Of a DNA stretch of 52,598 nucleotides, positions 7,944 to 17,163 are shown piece by piece. The DNA is from an uncultured Alphaproteobacteria bacterium (GTDB lineage: Bacteria > Pseudomonadota > Alphaproteobacteria > HIMB59), in NCBI GenBank assembly GCA_902526965.1, contig CABZMT010000007.1:1-52598 (forward strand), in the 5' to 3' direction. Made by a program: the position numbers and the translations under genes. Numbering within the stretch: position 1 is the stretch's first letter; each line of letters begins with the position of its first letter. The notes beneath the pieces are model-generated. The model was not told the origin of the DNA and ran no database searches. It was given only the letters and a program-made list of their open reading frames with translations.

Positions 7944-8562
7944 GCTTTTCTTCATCTACGCTGTTTGATTTTTTTAACCCTGTCGATATATCAATTCCGT
8001 GTGGAGATATAGTTTTAATTGCCTCTTTGACATTACTAATATTAATACCCCCACCAAGATATAAAGGTTTTGCAAAACTCTTAAGTTGATTAATTTGACT
8101 CTCACACTCCATTAGAGATTTTTTCTCAATTACATCTTTTCTGTAAATATTAAGATCATAATAAAAACTACTAACATTATTTTTGATTTGCTCAAAAAAA
8201 TTATAATCAAAATTCTCGTAATTTATTGAAATTGATATTTTTGAATTTGTTGAACTATTTAGTAATTCGATATCCTCAATCTTGTATTGATTAGATACAC
8301 ATACTTCCTTTATCTCTAATTGTTTTATAATGTCGATTATTTTTGGCATTTGAATATTGCCAATCAATAGAATTGGATTTAATTTTAAATTGTAGGAAGC
8401 AATTGTAAGGTTATGAATTTCTTCAGTAGATAGTGTATTGGGGCCATATAAGTAATTACTTACAAGGCCCACTGTTCTTACTGAATACTTTTGTATTACC
8501 TCTAACGATTTTTGATCAGTAATACCACAAACCTTGAGCTGGATATTACCATAATTGAACAT
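7900..8562 (-). CDS. Divergent TrpF-like (phosphoribosylanthranilate isomerase fold) protein
   Basis: This 220-residue TIM-barrel protein resembles TrpF. The N-terminal LKVCGIT keeps the catalytic Cys, an Asp is present in FYYDLN where TrpF has its catalytic acid, and the phosphate-binding LGGGINISNV and GIDISTGL match LSGGLxPxNV and xVDVSSGV. The usual QLHG strand and the GGSGxxFDW loop of true TrpF are missing, as is the Arg normally found in the KSxRY segment. It may be a relaxed TrpF or a relative with another sugar-phosphate substrate. It starts only three bases after katG on the same strand, so the two are probably cotranscribed, and its 3' end overlaps folK on the opposite strand. Confidence 0.65.
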   Translation of the reverse strand: MFNYGNIQLKVCGITDQKSLEVIQKYSVRTVGLVSNYLYGPNTLSTEEIHNLTIASYNLKLNPILLIGNIQMPKIIDIIKQLEIKEVCVSNQYKIEDIELLNSSTNSKISISINYENFDYNFFEQIKNNVSSFYYDLNIYRKDVIEKKSLMECESQINQLKSFAKPLYLGGGINISNVKEAIKTISPHGIDISTGLKKSNSVDEEKLKKILDNLGFDEIS

Positions 8563-8565
8563 TAA

Positions 8566-10728
<2,163 letters not shown>

Positions 10729-10750
10729 CTACTAAAATAAATTTCACAAC

Positions 10751-10778
10751 ATTAAAAGTTAACCTGTTAGTAAGTCAA
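10751..10778 (-). promoter_or_regulatory. Candidate katG promoter
   Basis: On the minus strand a TTGACT (10778-10773) and a TTTAAT (10756-10751) are separated by 16 bases, about 30 bases upstream of the katG ATG. The spacer contains GTTAAC, a short palindrome. This is the best sigma70-like pair seen in the gap between the aquaporin gene and katG. Control by OxyR or a Fur-like regulator is plausible but no clear operator is recognisable. Confidence 0.4.
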
Positions 10779-10820
10779 CATAACGAATTGTCTCTGTTAA
10801 TAGTTAAAAAAAGCTTGATA

Positions 10821-11465
10821 TTATTTAGTTTTAAACAGGCGGTTATATAAAAAGTATGCCCCAAACATACCTATTACTTGGGAGCCAATAAAAAATATTA
10901 CGGTTGAGGGATTAATCCCTGCAAATGACTCAGTAAAAATTCTAGCAATCGATACGGCAGGATTTGCAAAACTAGCTGAGGATGTAAAAATTATTGCTGC
11001 TGTGATGTAAATACCAACATTAAAAACAACAATATTTTTACCACCTACTTTTGATAGCAAAATAACCATCAGTAGTCCAAAGGATGCAAAAATCTCTGAA
11101 ATATAAATATTTGTTCCACTTCTAATATTTGAGGAGATTTCTATAATGCTTAAGCCAAAAATATAATTTGCAAAAATTGTTCCTAGTATAGCTGCAGTAA
11201 TTTGTATTGAAATGAATAGACATAGATATTTTTTGCTTAGCTCTTTTTGTAAGAAAAACAAAATTGAAACAATAGGATTAAAATGTGCTCCAGAAAAATT
11301 AGCAAATATTCCAATTATAAAAATAAGTGTTAAACCTATAACAACATCATGACTAACCAAAATAACCATTTGATCATTTGTATTTTGTTGACCTGCAATT
11401 CCAGAACCTACGATGGATACTAATAAAATAAATGTTCCTATAAACTCTGATATGTATTTTTGCAT
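10821..11465 (-). CDS. MIP/aquaporin-family channel, AqpS-like
   Basis: This 214-residue channel has six predicted membrane segments and two half-helix loops: HFNPIVS (N63-P64-I65, replacing the usual NPA) and FANPAVS (N168-P169-A170). In most aquaporins an arginine directly follows the second NPA and narrows the pore. Here Val171 takes that place, as in the AqpS-type channels linked to arsenic and small neutral solutes, so the selectivity filter should be wider. No ars genes are nearby. The next gene on this strand is katG, so a role in moving H2O2 or another small uncharged solute is worth considering but is only inferred. Signal-free, inner membrane. Family assignment is confident. Confidence 0.85.
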   Translation of the reverse strand: MQKYISEFIGTFILLVSIVGSGIAGQQNTNDQMVILVSHDVVIGLTLIFIIGIFANFSGAHFNPIVSILFFLQKELSKKYLCLFISIQITAAILGTIFANYIFGLSIIEISSNIRSGTNIYISEIFASFGLLMVILLSKVGGKNIVVFNVGIYITAAIIFTSSASFANPAVSIARIFTESFAGINPSTVIFFIGSQVIGMFGAYFLYNRLFKTK

Positions 11466-11504
11466 TTTAAAAGGCCTACTGTATTATTGCTTTAATTTAA
11501 AGCG

Positions 11505-11843
11505 ATGTATTATGAATTTTTAGTTACACATTTAGACGCCCCATTTTTATTACTTTCAGCAGTAACTACAGGCTTAATAATTCGTATCTTTTATAAACAA
11601 TACATGAGTACAAACCTTTCAATGAGGGTTGTGATTTCAGTGGCTCTTTTTCTTATTAATGCAATTATCATTGTTCCGGGAATAGTCTTTATATACAGAT
11701 GGATTATGTTGTGTGGTTTTTTCAACCAAGTGGTATTTTTGAAAATGGGTATGGCTGTAGCGGAGATGTCTTTAGTCTACGTGTTCCAAGGCTTTTTTTA
11801 CTTTCGTAAACATTTCATCAACTTGACTATCGTTTATTATTAA
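11505..11843 (+). CDS. Small membrane protein of unknown function
   Basis: This open frame of 112 codons encodes three hydrophobic stretches (about residues 13-30, 42-64 and 68-98) joined by short charged loops, with a C-terminal FRKHFINLT segment. I do not recognise a family. The start ATG lies 40 bases from the divergent aquaporin start. The last 72 bases run antisense to the 3' end of the aminotransferase gene, so the final residues are constrained by both frames. Regular hydrophobic periodicity and its position in an otherwise unfilled gap support a real gene, but there is no Shine-Dalgarno sequence and no homology argument. Confidence 0.5.
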   Translation: MYYEFLVTHLDAPFLLLSAVTTGLIIRIFYKQYMSTNLSMRVVISVALFLINAIIIVPGIVFIYRWIMLCGFFNQVVFLKMGMAVAEMSLVYVFQGFFYFRKHFINLTIVYY

Positions 11844-13085
11844 AGGGGGAGAAAATGCAAGAGTATCTCCATTGGCTCTAACCATAAGACCAAGATCCCA
11901 AGCCTTCTTCATCGTCTCAAAGCCTCTGACACCTACGGCACCTTTTTTAGGTTCTAGTTCTAGAGCAGCAATAACACCTAAATTTCTTATATCGATAATA
12001 TGTTTAGTGCCTTTAAGACTATGGGCAGCTTCTTCAATAACAGGAGCAATATGAGCTGCATTATCAAAAAGCCCTTCTTCTTTGTAAATATCTAGTGTTG
12101 CCAAAGCTGCAGCACACGCAACAGGATGACCGGAATAAGTGTATCCGTGAAATAATTCTATTGGAGCATCTGCATTCTCCATCATCGACTCATAGATAAA
12201 GTCTTGAACAATCGTGGCGCCCATTGGAATAGTCGCGTTCGTGATGCCCTTAGCACATGAAATTATATCAGGAGTTACTCCAAAAAATTCTGATCCAGTG
12301 GCTTTTCCCATACGACCAAAAGCTGTTACTACTTCATCAAAGATTAATAAAATATCATGCTTCGTGCATAGTTCTCTGAGTCTTTTGAGGTAACCTTTTG
12401 GAGGTGGAAGTGCACCAGTTGATCCAGCAATTGGCTCAACGATTACAGCAGCAATAGTTGATGCATCATGTAATTGGACAAGACGTTCTAAGTCTTCTGC
12501 AAGTTCAGCACCATGTTCAGGTTCACCTTTTGAAAAAGCATTCAGTTCCAGATTATGAGTATGACGTAAATGATCAACACCATTGAGCATTGAGCCAAAG
12601 TACATTCTATTTTTCACCATACCCCCGACAGATATTCCACCGAAGCCAACACCGTGATATCCTCTCTCACGGCCAATCAATCTTGTTTTAGAAGAGTGTC
12701 CTCGCGCTCGCTGATAAGCAAGAGCAATTTTTAAGGCACTATCTACTGCCTCTGATCCTGAATTAGAAAAGAAAACATGATTCATTCCTTCAGGAAATAT
12801 TTCAGCTAAGCGATTAGCTAGTTCAAATTGTTTAGGATGCCCAAATTGAAATGGAGGAGAATAATCAAGATTTTCAATTTGTTCATTTACCGCTTCTTGA
12901 ATTTTTTTTCGACCATGACCAGCGTTTACACACCACAGTCCTGCAGTGCCATCTAAAATTTCTCTATTATCATCACTGATAAAATGCATATCCTTGGCTC
13001 CGACAATAATTCTAGGGTCTTTTTTGAATGTCTTGTTGGGAGTAAAAGGCATCCATAGCGGTTCTAAGTTATTAGGTTTATTCAT
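11772..13085 (-). CDS. Omega-amino acid:pyruvate aminotransferase-like class III aminotransferase
   Basis: This 437-residue PLP enzyme of fold type I transfers amino groups from omega-amino acids or amines (such as beta-alanine) to pyruvate. The class III pattern is complete: LDGTAGLWCVNAGHGR near residue 45, the NSGSEAVDSALK phosphate-cup segment, RERGYHGVGFGG, IFDEVVTAFGRMG with the cofactor Asp, and CAKGITNATIPMG with the PLP lysine. The LWMPFTPN opening is typical of the beta-alanine:pyruvate transaminase branch. Its exact donor (beta-alanine, taurine, hypotaurine or a polyamine) is not decidable from sequence alone. It stands alone between a small hypothetical gene upstream on the same strand and the overlapping small membrane protein on the other. 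Confidence 0.88.
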   Translation of the reverse strand: MNKPNNLEPLWMPFTPNKTFKKDPRIIVGAKDMHFISDDNREILDGTAGLWCVNAGHGRKKIQEAVNEQIENLDYSPPFQFGHPKQFELANRLAEIFPEGMNHVFFSNSGSEAVDSALKIALAYQRARGHSSKTRLIGRERGYHGVGFGGISVGGMVKNRMYFGSMLNGVDHLRHTHNLELNAFSKGEPEHGAELAEDLERLVQLHDASTIAAVIVEPIAGSTGALPPPKGYLKRLRELCTKHDILLIFDEVVTAFGRMGKATGSEFFGVTPDIISCAKGITNATIPMGATIVQDFIYESMMENADAPIELFHGYTYSGHPVACAAALATLDIYKEEGLFDNAAHIAPVIEEAAHSLKGTKHIIDIRNLGVIAALELEPKKGAVGVRGFETMKKAWDLGLMVRANGDTLAFSPPLIINDSQVDEMFTKVKKALEHVD

Positions 13086-13135
13086 ATATTGTTAAAAATC
13101 TTATTCCTGAATTTGCATTCTGTCTATGATTGTTT

Positions 13136-13423
13136 TTAAGACTTATAGCCTGACAAATAAATATCAACCATTACAGATATCATTACTTTAGAATATTCAT
13201 TCTTATAGAACTCAGGATAATGACTGTCCTCTTTTAAGATGCCCTCATAATCCCATTCTAGGCCAAATGCTTTGTATTCACCTTTTTGAAGTAATTTATA
13301 AAAATACTCTTCGTTTATTTTTGAAAAACTATCCTCCTTGATTTTATGTTTCTTGTTCCTGAGTAAAAAATACAGATAAAGCCCGAATATATTAGTTTTT
13401 TCCCTGTCCAAATTAGATTTCAT
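13136..13423 (-). CDS. Hypothetical protein, 95 aa
   Basis: This frame encodes a mostly helical, charged protein (KIKEDSFSKINEEYFYKLL in the middle) with no signal peptide or membrane segment. I recognise no domain. It lies 50 bases upstream of the aminotransferase on the same strand and 48 bases from the divergent osmC-like gene. Amino acid composition (aromatic-rich, few Cys) is compatible with a real cytoplasmic protein, and the frame fills an otherwise empty gap. Gene status is moderately supported. Confidence 0.5.
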   Translation of the reverse strand: MKSNLDREKTNIFGLYLYFLLRNKKHKIKEDSFSKINEEYFYKLLQKGEYKAFGLEWDYEGILKEDSHYPEFYKNEYSKVMISVMVDIYLSGYKS

Positions 13424-13471
13424 CCTTAGATTTTATGATGGCGTTTATAAATTTCCATACTATTTTTAACT

Positions 13472-13924
13472 ATGTCTGAATTATCTATAAACTTAAAATG
13501 GAAACTTCGAGAGGGTGAATTAGCACCAGGCAAATTCTCCAATTCTCATGAAATTTCCTTCAATGATAATTATAATATTACTGCAGATGCTGCCCCTGAT
13601 TGGGGAGGAAGTCCTGATTATACAAATCCAGAACAAGCTTTGGCAGCCTCAGTTAGCAGTTGCCACATGATGACTTTTTTAGCATTAGCAGCCAAAATGA
13701 AATGGCCAGTAAATTCCTATGAAGATAAGGCTGACGCTTATTTAGGCAAAAATTCCAAAGGGCAGATGGCTGTGACTAAGATAGTCCTCCATCCTGTTGT
13801 GACATTTAGTAGAGAATTTAAGATCAGTGACCAAGATATGAAGGACATGCATGATAGATCTCATCGATATTGTTTTGTTGCTAACTCGTTGGCTGATGAA
13901 GTTGTATTTGAAGTTAGTTTATGA
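13472..13924 (+). CDS. OsmC-family peroxide-reductase-like protein
   Basis: This 150-residue protein belongs to the OsmC/Ohr superfamily, whose members reduce organic hydroperoxides with two cysteines. Both redox cysteines are in place: Cys in AASVSSCHMMTFLALAA (about 66) and Cys in HRYCFVANSL (about 137), the latter in the usual second helix. The PDWGGSPDYTNPEQ segment precedes the first. The C-terminus overlaps the next gene by four bases (ATGA), linking it translationally to the crotonase-like gene and the acyl-CoA ligase. The family is clear; OsmC-like rather than Ohr is preferred from the segment before the first cysteine. It probably protects against lipid-derived peroxides, though this is an inference from family and context. 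Confidence 0.87.
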   Translation: MSELSINLKWKLREGELAPGKFSNSHEISFNDNYNITADAAPDWGGSPDYTNPEQALAASVSSCHMMTFLALAAKMKWPVNSYEDKADAYLGKNSKGQMAVTKIVLHPVVTFSREFKISDQDMKDMHDRSHRYCFVANSLADEVVFEVSL

Positions 13925-14724
13925 GCATAGATAGACAATCATCACTTGTAAAAATCACGCAACTGGAAGACGGAATATTTAAAATCATCCTCAGCGATCC
14001 AAAACATCAAAACATCTTATCGGAAAAAATGATTGATGAGCTACAATCCGCATTTGATCATTTCAATTCTAGTCCTAGCAGGGTTATCATTTTATCCTCT
14101 ACAGGAAAAGTTTTCTCTGCTGGTCATGATTTAAAAGAACTTAAAGCTGCTCGCTCTCATCCTGATAAGGGCAAAGAGTATTTTCAATCAATATTAAAAA
14201 AATGCTCGAGATTAATGCAAACAATAGTCAACCATTCGAAACCTGTCATAGCCCAGGTAGATGGAGTTGCTACAGCTGCAGGATGCCAGTTGGCACTAAG
14301 TTGTGATTTGGTTTATGCCTCTTCTAACTCAAGGTTTGCTACACCAGGAGTAAACATTGGCCTTTTTTGTTCAACTCCAATGGTAGCCCTTTCTCGAAAT
14401 ACAACTTCAAAGCACTCCATGGAAATGCTTCTTACAGGGGAGCTAATATCTGCTGATGAGGCAGAGAAAAAAGGTCTCATTAATAAGAGTGTAAATGAGA
14501 AAGAGCTAGAAAACCTAATATTAGAAAAAGCCACTAAAATCAGCTCAAAATCTGGTACCACGTTAAAAATTGGTAAAAAAGCATTTTATCAACAAATTGA
14601 AATGCCTCTAGCTGAAGCATATGAGTATGCTTCAAAAGTAATGCTTGAAAACATGTTGGACCAAGATGCGAAAGAAGGAATAGAAGCTTTTTTAGAAAAA
14701 CGATCTCCAAATTGGAAAGAATAA
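13921..14724 (+). CDS. Enoyl-CoA hydratase/isomerase-family protein (ECHDC3-like)
   Basis: This 267-residue crotonase-fold protein has the oxyanion-hole segments FSAGHDLKEL (65-74) and GVATAAGCQLALSCDL (115-130), and the C-terminal helical region typical of the family. The two glutamates used for water addition in enoyl-CoA hydratases are absent: the first position is Gln123 (AGCQL) and the second Gly143 (FATPGV). This pattern matches the ECHDC3-like branch, whose reaction is not settled. It is coupled to osmC upstream and lies nine bases from an acyl-CoA synthetase, so a CoA-thioester substrate is likely. Simple hydration is doubtful; isomerisation, thioester hydrolysis or a non-catalytic role are options. 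Confidence 0.85.
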   Translation: MSIDRQSSLVKITQLEDGIFKIILSDPKHQNILSEKMIDELQSAFDHFNSSPSRVIILSSTGKVFSAGHDLKELKAARSHPDKGKEYFQSILKKCSRLMQTIVNHSKPVIAQVDGVATAAGCQLALSCDLVYASSNSRFATPGVNIGLFCSTPMVALSRNTTSKHSMEMLLTGELISADEAEKKGLINKSVNEKELENLILEKATKISSKSGTTLKIGKKAFYQQIEMPLAEAYEYASKVMLENMLDQDAKEGIEAFLEKRSPNWKE

Positions 14725-14733
14725 AACCTTAAG

Positions 14734-16380
14734 ATGGTCAATCCCTATAATCAGGATTTGGATGCAAATTCTGCTAACTATCAACCTCTCACCCCATTAT
14801 CATTTCTAGAAAGAGCTGCAGATGTATTTCCAGAGTTTACAGCAATTGTTCATGGTAATCTTCGAAGATCCTATGCTGAATTTTATCTTCGCTCTAAAAA
14901 GTTAGCCTCAGCTTTATCTCAGCAGGGTATGACAAGAGGAAGTACAATATCAACTTTGTTGTTGAATACACCTCCAATGCTCGAAGCGCATTATGGAATT
15001 CCAATGTGTGGAGGAGTAATCCACGCTATCAATACCCGACTCGATGCCGCGACTATTGCCTTTCAACTTGAGCACGCTGACTCACAGTTTTTATTATATG
15101 ATCGAGAGTTATCAGTAACTGTAAAAGAAGTTTTGAGTCAATGTAAAGTCAAACCTCAATTAATTGAATTTATAGATAAAGAACACTCCTATGAGTCTCT
15201 CGATAATTTTGATTTAGATGTAATAGATTATGAGGAATTTTTGGGTCAAGGAGATAGCAATTATCAATGGCTCATGCCAGAAAATGAGTGGGATGCAATT
15301 TCTGTTGGATACACTTCTGGTACTACTGGTGATCCCAAAGGGGTAGTCTCTCATCATCGTGGGGCTTATTTATTAGCTCAAGGTAATGCAATGGTTGCCT
15401 CAATGCCTAAACATTCAGTGTATCTTTGGACACTCCCGATGTTTCATTGTAACGGCTGGTGTTTTCCATGGACTATGTCAGCAATTATTGGAACTCATGT
15501 TTGTCTGCGCCAAGTTAGGGCAGAACCAATATGGAATAGCATAAAAAACCATAAAGTTAGCCATTTATGTGGGGCACCCATCGTAATGTCAGTTATTTTA
15601 TCACAAGACCAAAAAAACAGATTTAAGATAACTCATGAGGTTCAATTTTTTACTGCAGCTGCACCACCACCAGAAAATATTCTTAGAGAAATGCAAGAGT
15701 CAGGATTTTTAGTAACCCATCTTTATGGCTTGACTGAAACATATGGACCAGCTGTCATCAATGAGTGGAATCAAGAATGGAATTCATTAGACATGAATGC
15801 ACAGGCATCACTTAAAGCAAGGCAGGGTGTACGATACCTTCCTCTAGAACATCTCAAAGTTCTTGACCCAGATACTATGAAGCAGGTTCCTGCCGATGGC
15901 AAAACAATTGGTGAAGTTATGTTTCAAGGAAATATTGTGATGAAGGGTTATTTAAAAAATAAATCTGCAAATCAAAAAGCTTTTGAAGGTGGTTGGTTTC
16001 ATTCAGGAGATTTAGCAGTGATGCACCCTGATGGTTATCTCCAGCTAAAAGATCGATCAAAAGATATTATAATATCTGGTGGAGAAAATATTTCATCGAT
16101 TGAAATTGAGGAAGTATTCTTAAAAAATGATTGTGTTAGTGCTGCAGCAGTCATTGCTATTCCTGATCAAAAGTGGGGCGAAGTCCCCTGTGCTTTTATT
16201 GAACTAAAGAAAGATCAAAATTGGAATGAGACTAATGCAAAACAGTGGTGCGAAGAAAACTTGGCATCATTTAAAGTTCCTAAATATTATTTTTTTGAGA
16301 ACATTCCTCGAACTTCAACTGGCAAAATTCAAAAATTTGTATTGAGAGAAAAAGGAAAGAGGCTTACTAGAACAAATTGA
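14734..16380 (+). CDS. AMP-forming acyl-CoA synthetase (DmdB-like branch)
   Basis: This 548-residue ANL-superfamily ligase activates a carboxylic acid to its CoA thioester through an acyl-adenylate. The P-loop YTSGTTGDPKGVV, the adenylate motif LTETYGPAV, the hinge region SGDLAVMHPDGYLQLKDRSKD and the C-terminal lysine in RTSTGKIQK are all intact. The opening NPYNQDLDANSANYQPLTP and the INTRLDAATIAF segment are shared with ligases annotated as methylmercaptopropionyl-CoA ligase (DmdB) and with medium-chain acyl-CoA synthetases. DmdA-type proteins are encoded elsewhere in this window, so a role in DMSP degradation is possible, but neighbouring DmdC/DmdD genes are absent and the adjacent crotonase is not DmdD-like. 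The last gene of the OsmC operon. Confidence 0.88.
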   Translation: MVNPYNQDLDANSANYQPLTPLSFLERAADVFPEFTAIVHGNLRRSYAEFYLRSKKLASALSQQGMTRGSTISTLLLNTPPMLEAHYGIPMCGGVIHAINTRLDAATIAFQLEHADSQFLLYDRELSVTVKEVLSQCKVKPQLIEFIDKEHSYESLDNFDLDVIDYEEFLGQGDSNYQWLMPENEWDAISVGYTSGTTGDPKGVVSHHRGAYLLAQGNAMVASMPKHSVYLWTLPMFHCNGWCFPWTMSAIIGTHVCLRQVRAEPIWNSIKNHKVSHLCGAPIVMSVILSQDQKNRFKITHEVQFFTAAAPPPENILREMQESGFLVTHLYGLTETYGPAVINEWNQEWNSLDMNAQASLKARQGVRYLPLEHLKVLDPDTMKQVPADGKTIGEVMFQGNIVMKGYLKNKSANQKAFEGGWFHSGDLAVMHPDGYLQLKDRSKDIIISGGENISSIEIEEVFLKNDCVSAAAVIAIPDQKWGEVPCAFIELKKDQNWNETNAKQWCEENLASFKVPKYYFFENIPRTSTGKIQKFVLREKGKRLTRTN

Positions 16381-16398
16381 GGGTGGCTTTCACCACCC
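16381..16398 (-). terminator. Hairpin shared by the ligase gene and a 27-codon ORF
   Basis: A perfect 6-bp stem (GGGTGG 16381-16386 with CCACCC 16393-16398) immediately follows the stop codon of the plus-strand ligase gene and lies 10 bases past the stop codon of the minus-strand small ORF. On the minus strand a T-run precedes rather than follows the stem, so it is not a textbook terminator in either direction; it may act as a short bidirectional barrier. Confidence 0.4.
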
Positions 16399-16408
16399 CC
16401 AAAAAAAC

Positions 16409-16492
16409 TTATAATTTTGAACCCACGATCCCGGCTATTAACCAAATAATCATTATTATAAAAGGGTAGTGTCCTGTGAACATGTCAGCCAT
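16409..16492 (-). CDS. 27-codon single-pass membrane peptide with strong ribosome binding site
   Basis: Reading the minus strand from 16492, an ATG opens a 27-codon frame ending in TAA at 16409. It begins MADMFTGHYPF and continues with a hydrophobic segment (IIMIIWLIAGIVG) and a short SKL tail, so it would be a single membrane-spanning peptide. An AGGAGG sits six bases before the ATG, the strongest Shine-Dalgarno in the area, where most genes have none. A palindrome (16540-16558) lies about 50 bases upstream in a promoter-like position. It is too short for homology from memory and I do not recognise it. The ribosome binding site, membrane character and regulated-looking upstream region together make it a credible gene. 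Confidence 0.6.
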   Translation of the reverse strand: MADMFTGHYPFIIMIIWLIAGIVGSKL

Positions 16493-16539
16493 TTAAAACC
16501 TCCTAGATTCCATGGAATAAGATTAAAGGTTTATGATTA

Positions 16540-16569
16540 ATATGCAATAATTGCATATATAATTTTCAA
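16540..16569 (-). promoter_or_regulatory. Palindromic operator within a promoter for the 27-codon ORF
   Basis: ATATGCAA (16540-16547) and TTGCATAT (16551-16558) are perfect 8-base inverted repeats with a TAA spacer. On the minus strand a TTGAAA (16569-16564) lies just before it and a TATTAAT-like -10 just after, so a bound repressor would cover the promoter. TGCAA-spaced palindromes are used by Fur/Mur-type metal regulators of alphaproteobacteria; the resemblance is noted without claiming which protein binds. The rest of the gap up to 16680 is AT-rich and shows nothing else. Confidence 0.5.
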
Positions 16570-16683
16570 AATTGTTGATTTTTATATAGATGATCATAGT
16601 AAAAATCATTTTTTTATGCAATTTTTAGATACCTATAAGTACCATTGTTATTTTGTAGTCCTTATAATAAGTATATCTAGTTG

Positions 16684-17163
16684 ATGACAATAGAATCAAA
16701 GATAATCAAATATCTCTTAAATGAAAATATTACTCTATCTACGGCGGAGTCTTGTACGGGTGGTTTGCTGGCAGCGAAATTTACATCTAAGCCAGGAATA
16801 TCTAAAATTTATAAAAGTGGATTTATTACATATTCAAATGACTCAAAAATTAAATATCTAAAAATCTCCCCCAATACTCTCAAAAGATATGGTGCTGTCA
16901 GTCGCCAAGTCTGTGCTCAGATGTGTTTTCAATTACACAAAATTACAAAAAGCCAACTAACGTTTTCGACAACAGGTGTGGCTGGCCCAGATGGAGGAAC
17001 TAAATTAAAACCAGTAGGTCTAGTTTTCATAGGAGTATATTTTAAAAAAAAAATTTATGTTGAACAATTAAATTTTGGTCCAAGACTCTCAAGAGCACAA
17101 ATTCAAAAGGGTGCAGTTAAGGAATGTTTTCAAATGTTAACTGAGATAATAGATGGGCTATAA
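16684..17163 (+). CDS. pncC: CinA C-terminal-domain nicotinamide-nucleotide amidohydrolase
   Basis: This 159-residue protein is the stand-alone CinA C-terminal domain, which deamidates NMN to nicotinate mononucleotide in pyridine-nucleotide salvage. The active-site TAESCTGGLLAAKFT (with the catalytic Ser/Thr cluster) and the STTGVAGPDGGTKLKPVGLV segment are both intact. The N-terminal molybdopterin-binding-like domain of full CinA is absent, as in E. coli PncC. The ATG at 16684 is preferred; a TTG three bases earlier is also in frame. The 3' end overlaps the helicase gene by 11 bases, suggesting one transcript. Cytoplasmic. Family identification is strong; the deamidase reaction is transferred from characterised relatives. 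Confidence 0.92.
   Translation: MTIESKIIKYLLNENITLSTAESCTGGLLAAKFTSKPGISKIYKSGFITYSNDSKIKYLKISPNTLKRYGAVSRQVCAQMCFQLHKITKSQLTFSTTGVAGPDGGTKLKPVGLVFIGVYFKKKIYVEQLNFGPRLSRAQIQKGAVKECFQMLTEIIDGL

Noticed and set aside
16405..16450. Minus-strand text resembling the anticodon-to-T-arm part of a tRNA (GTGGGTTCAAA after GCCGGGATC)
   Set aside because: The T-stem 3' half and acceptor stem are missing and the same bases are better explained as codons of the small membrane ORF with its own ribosome binding site.
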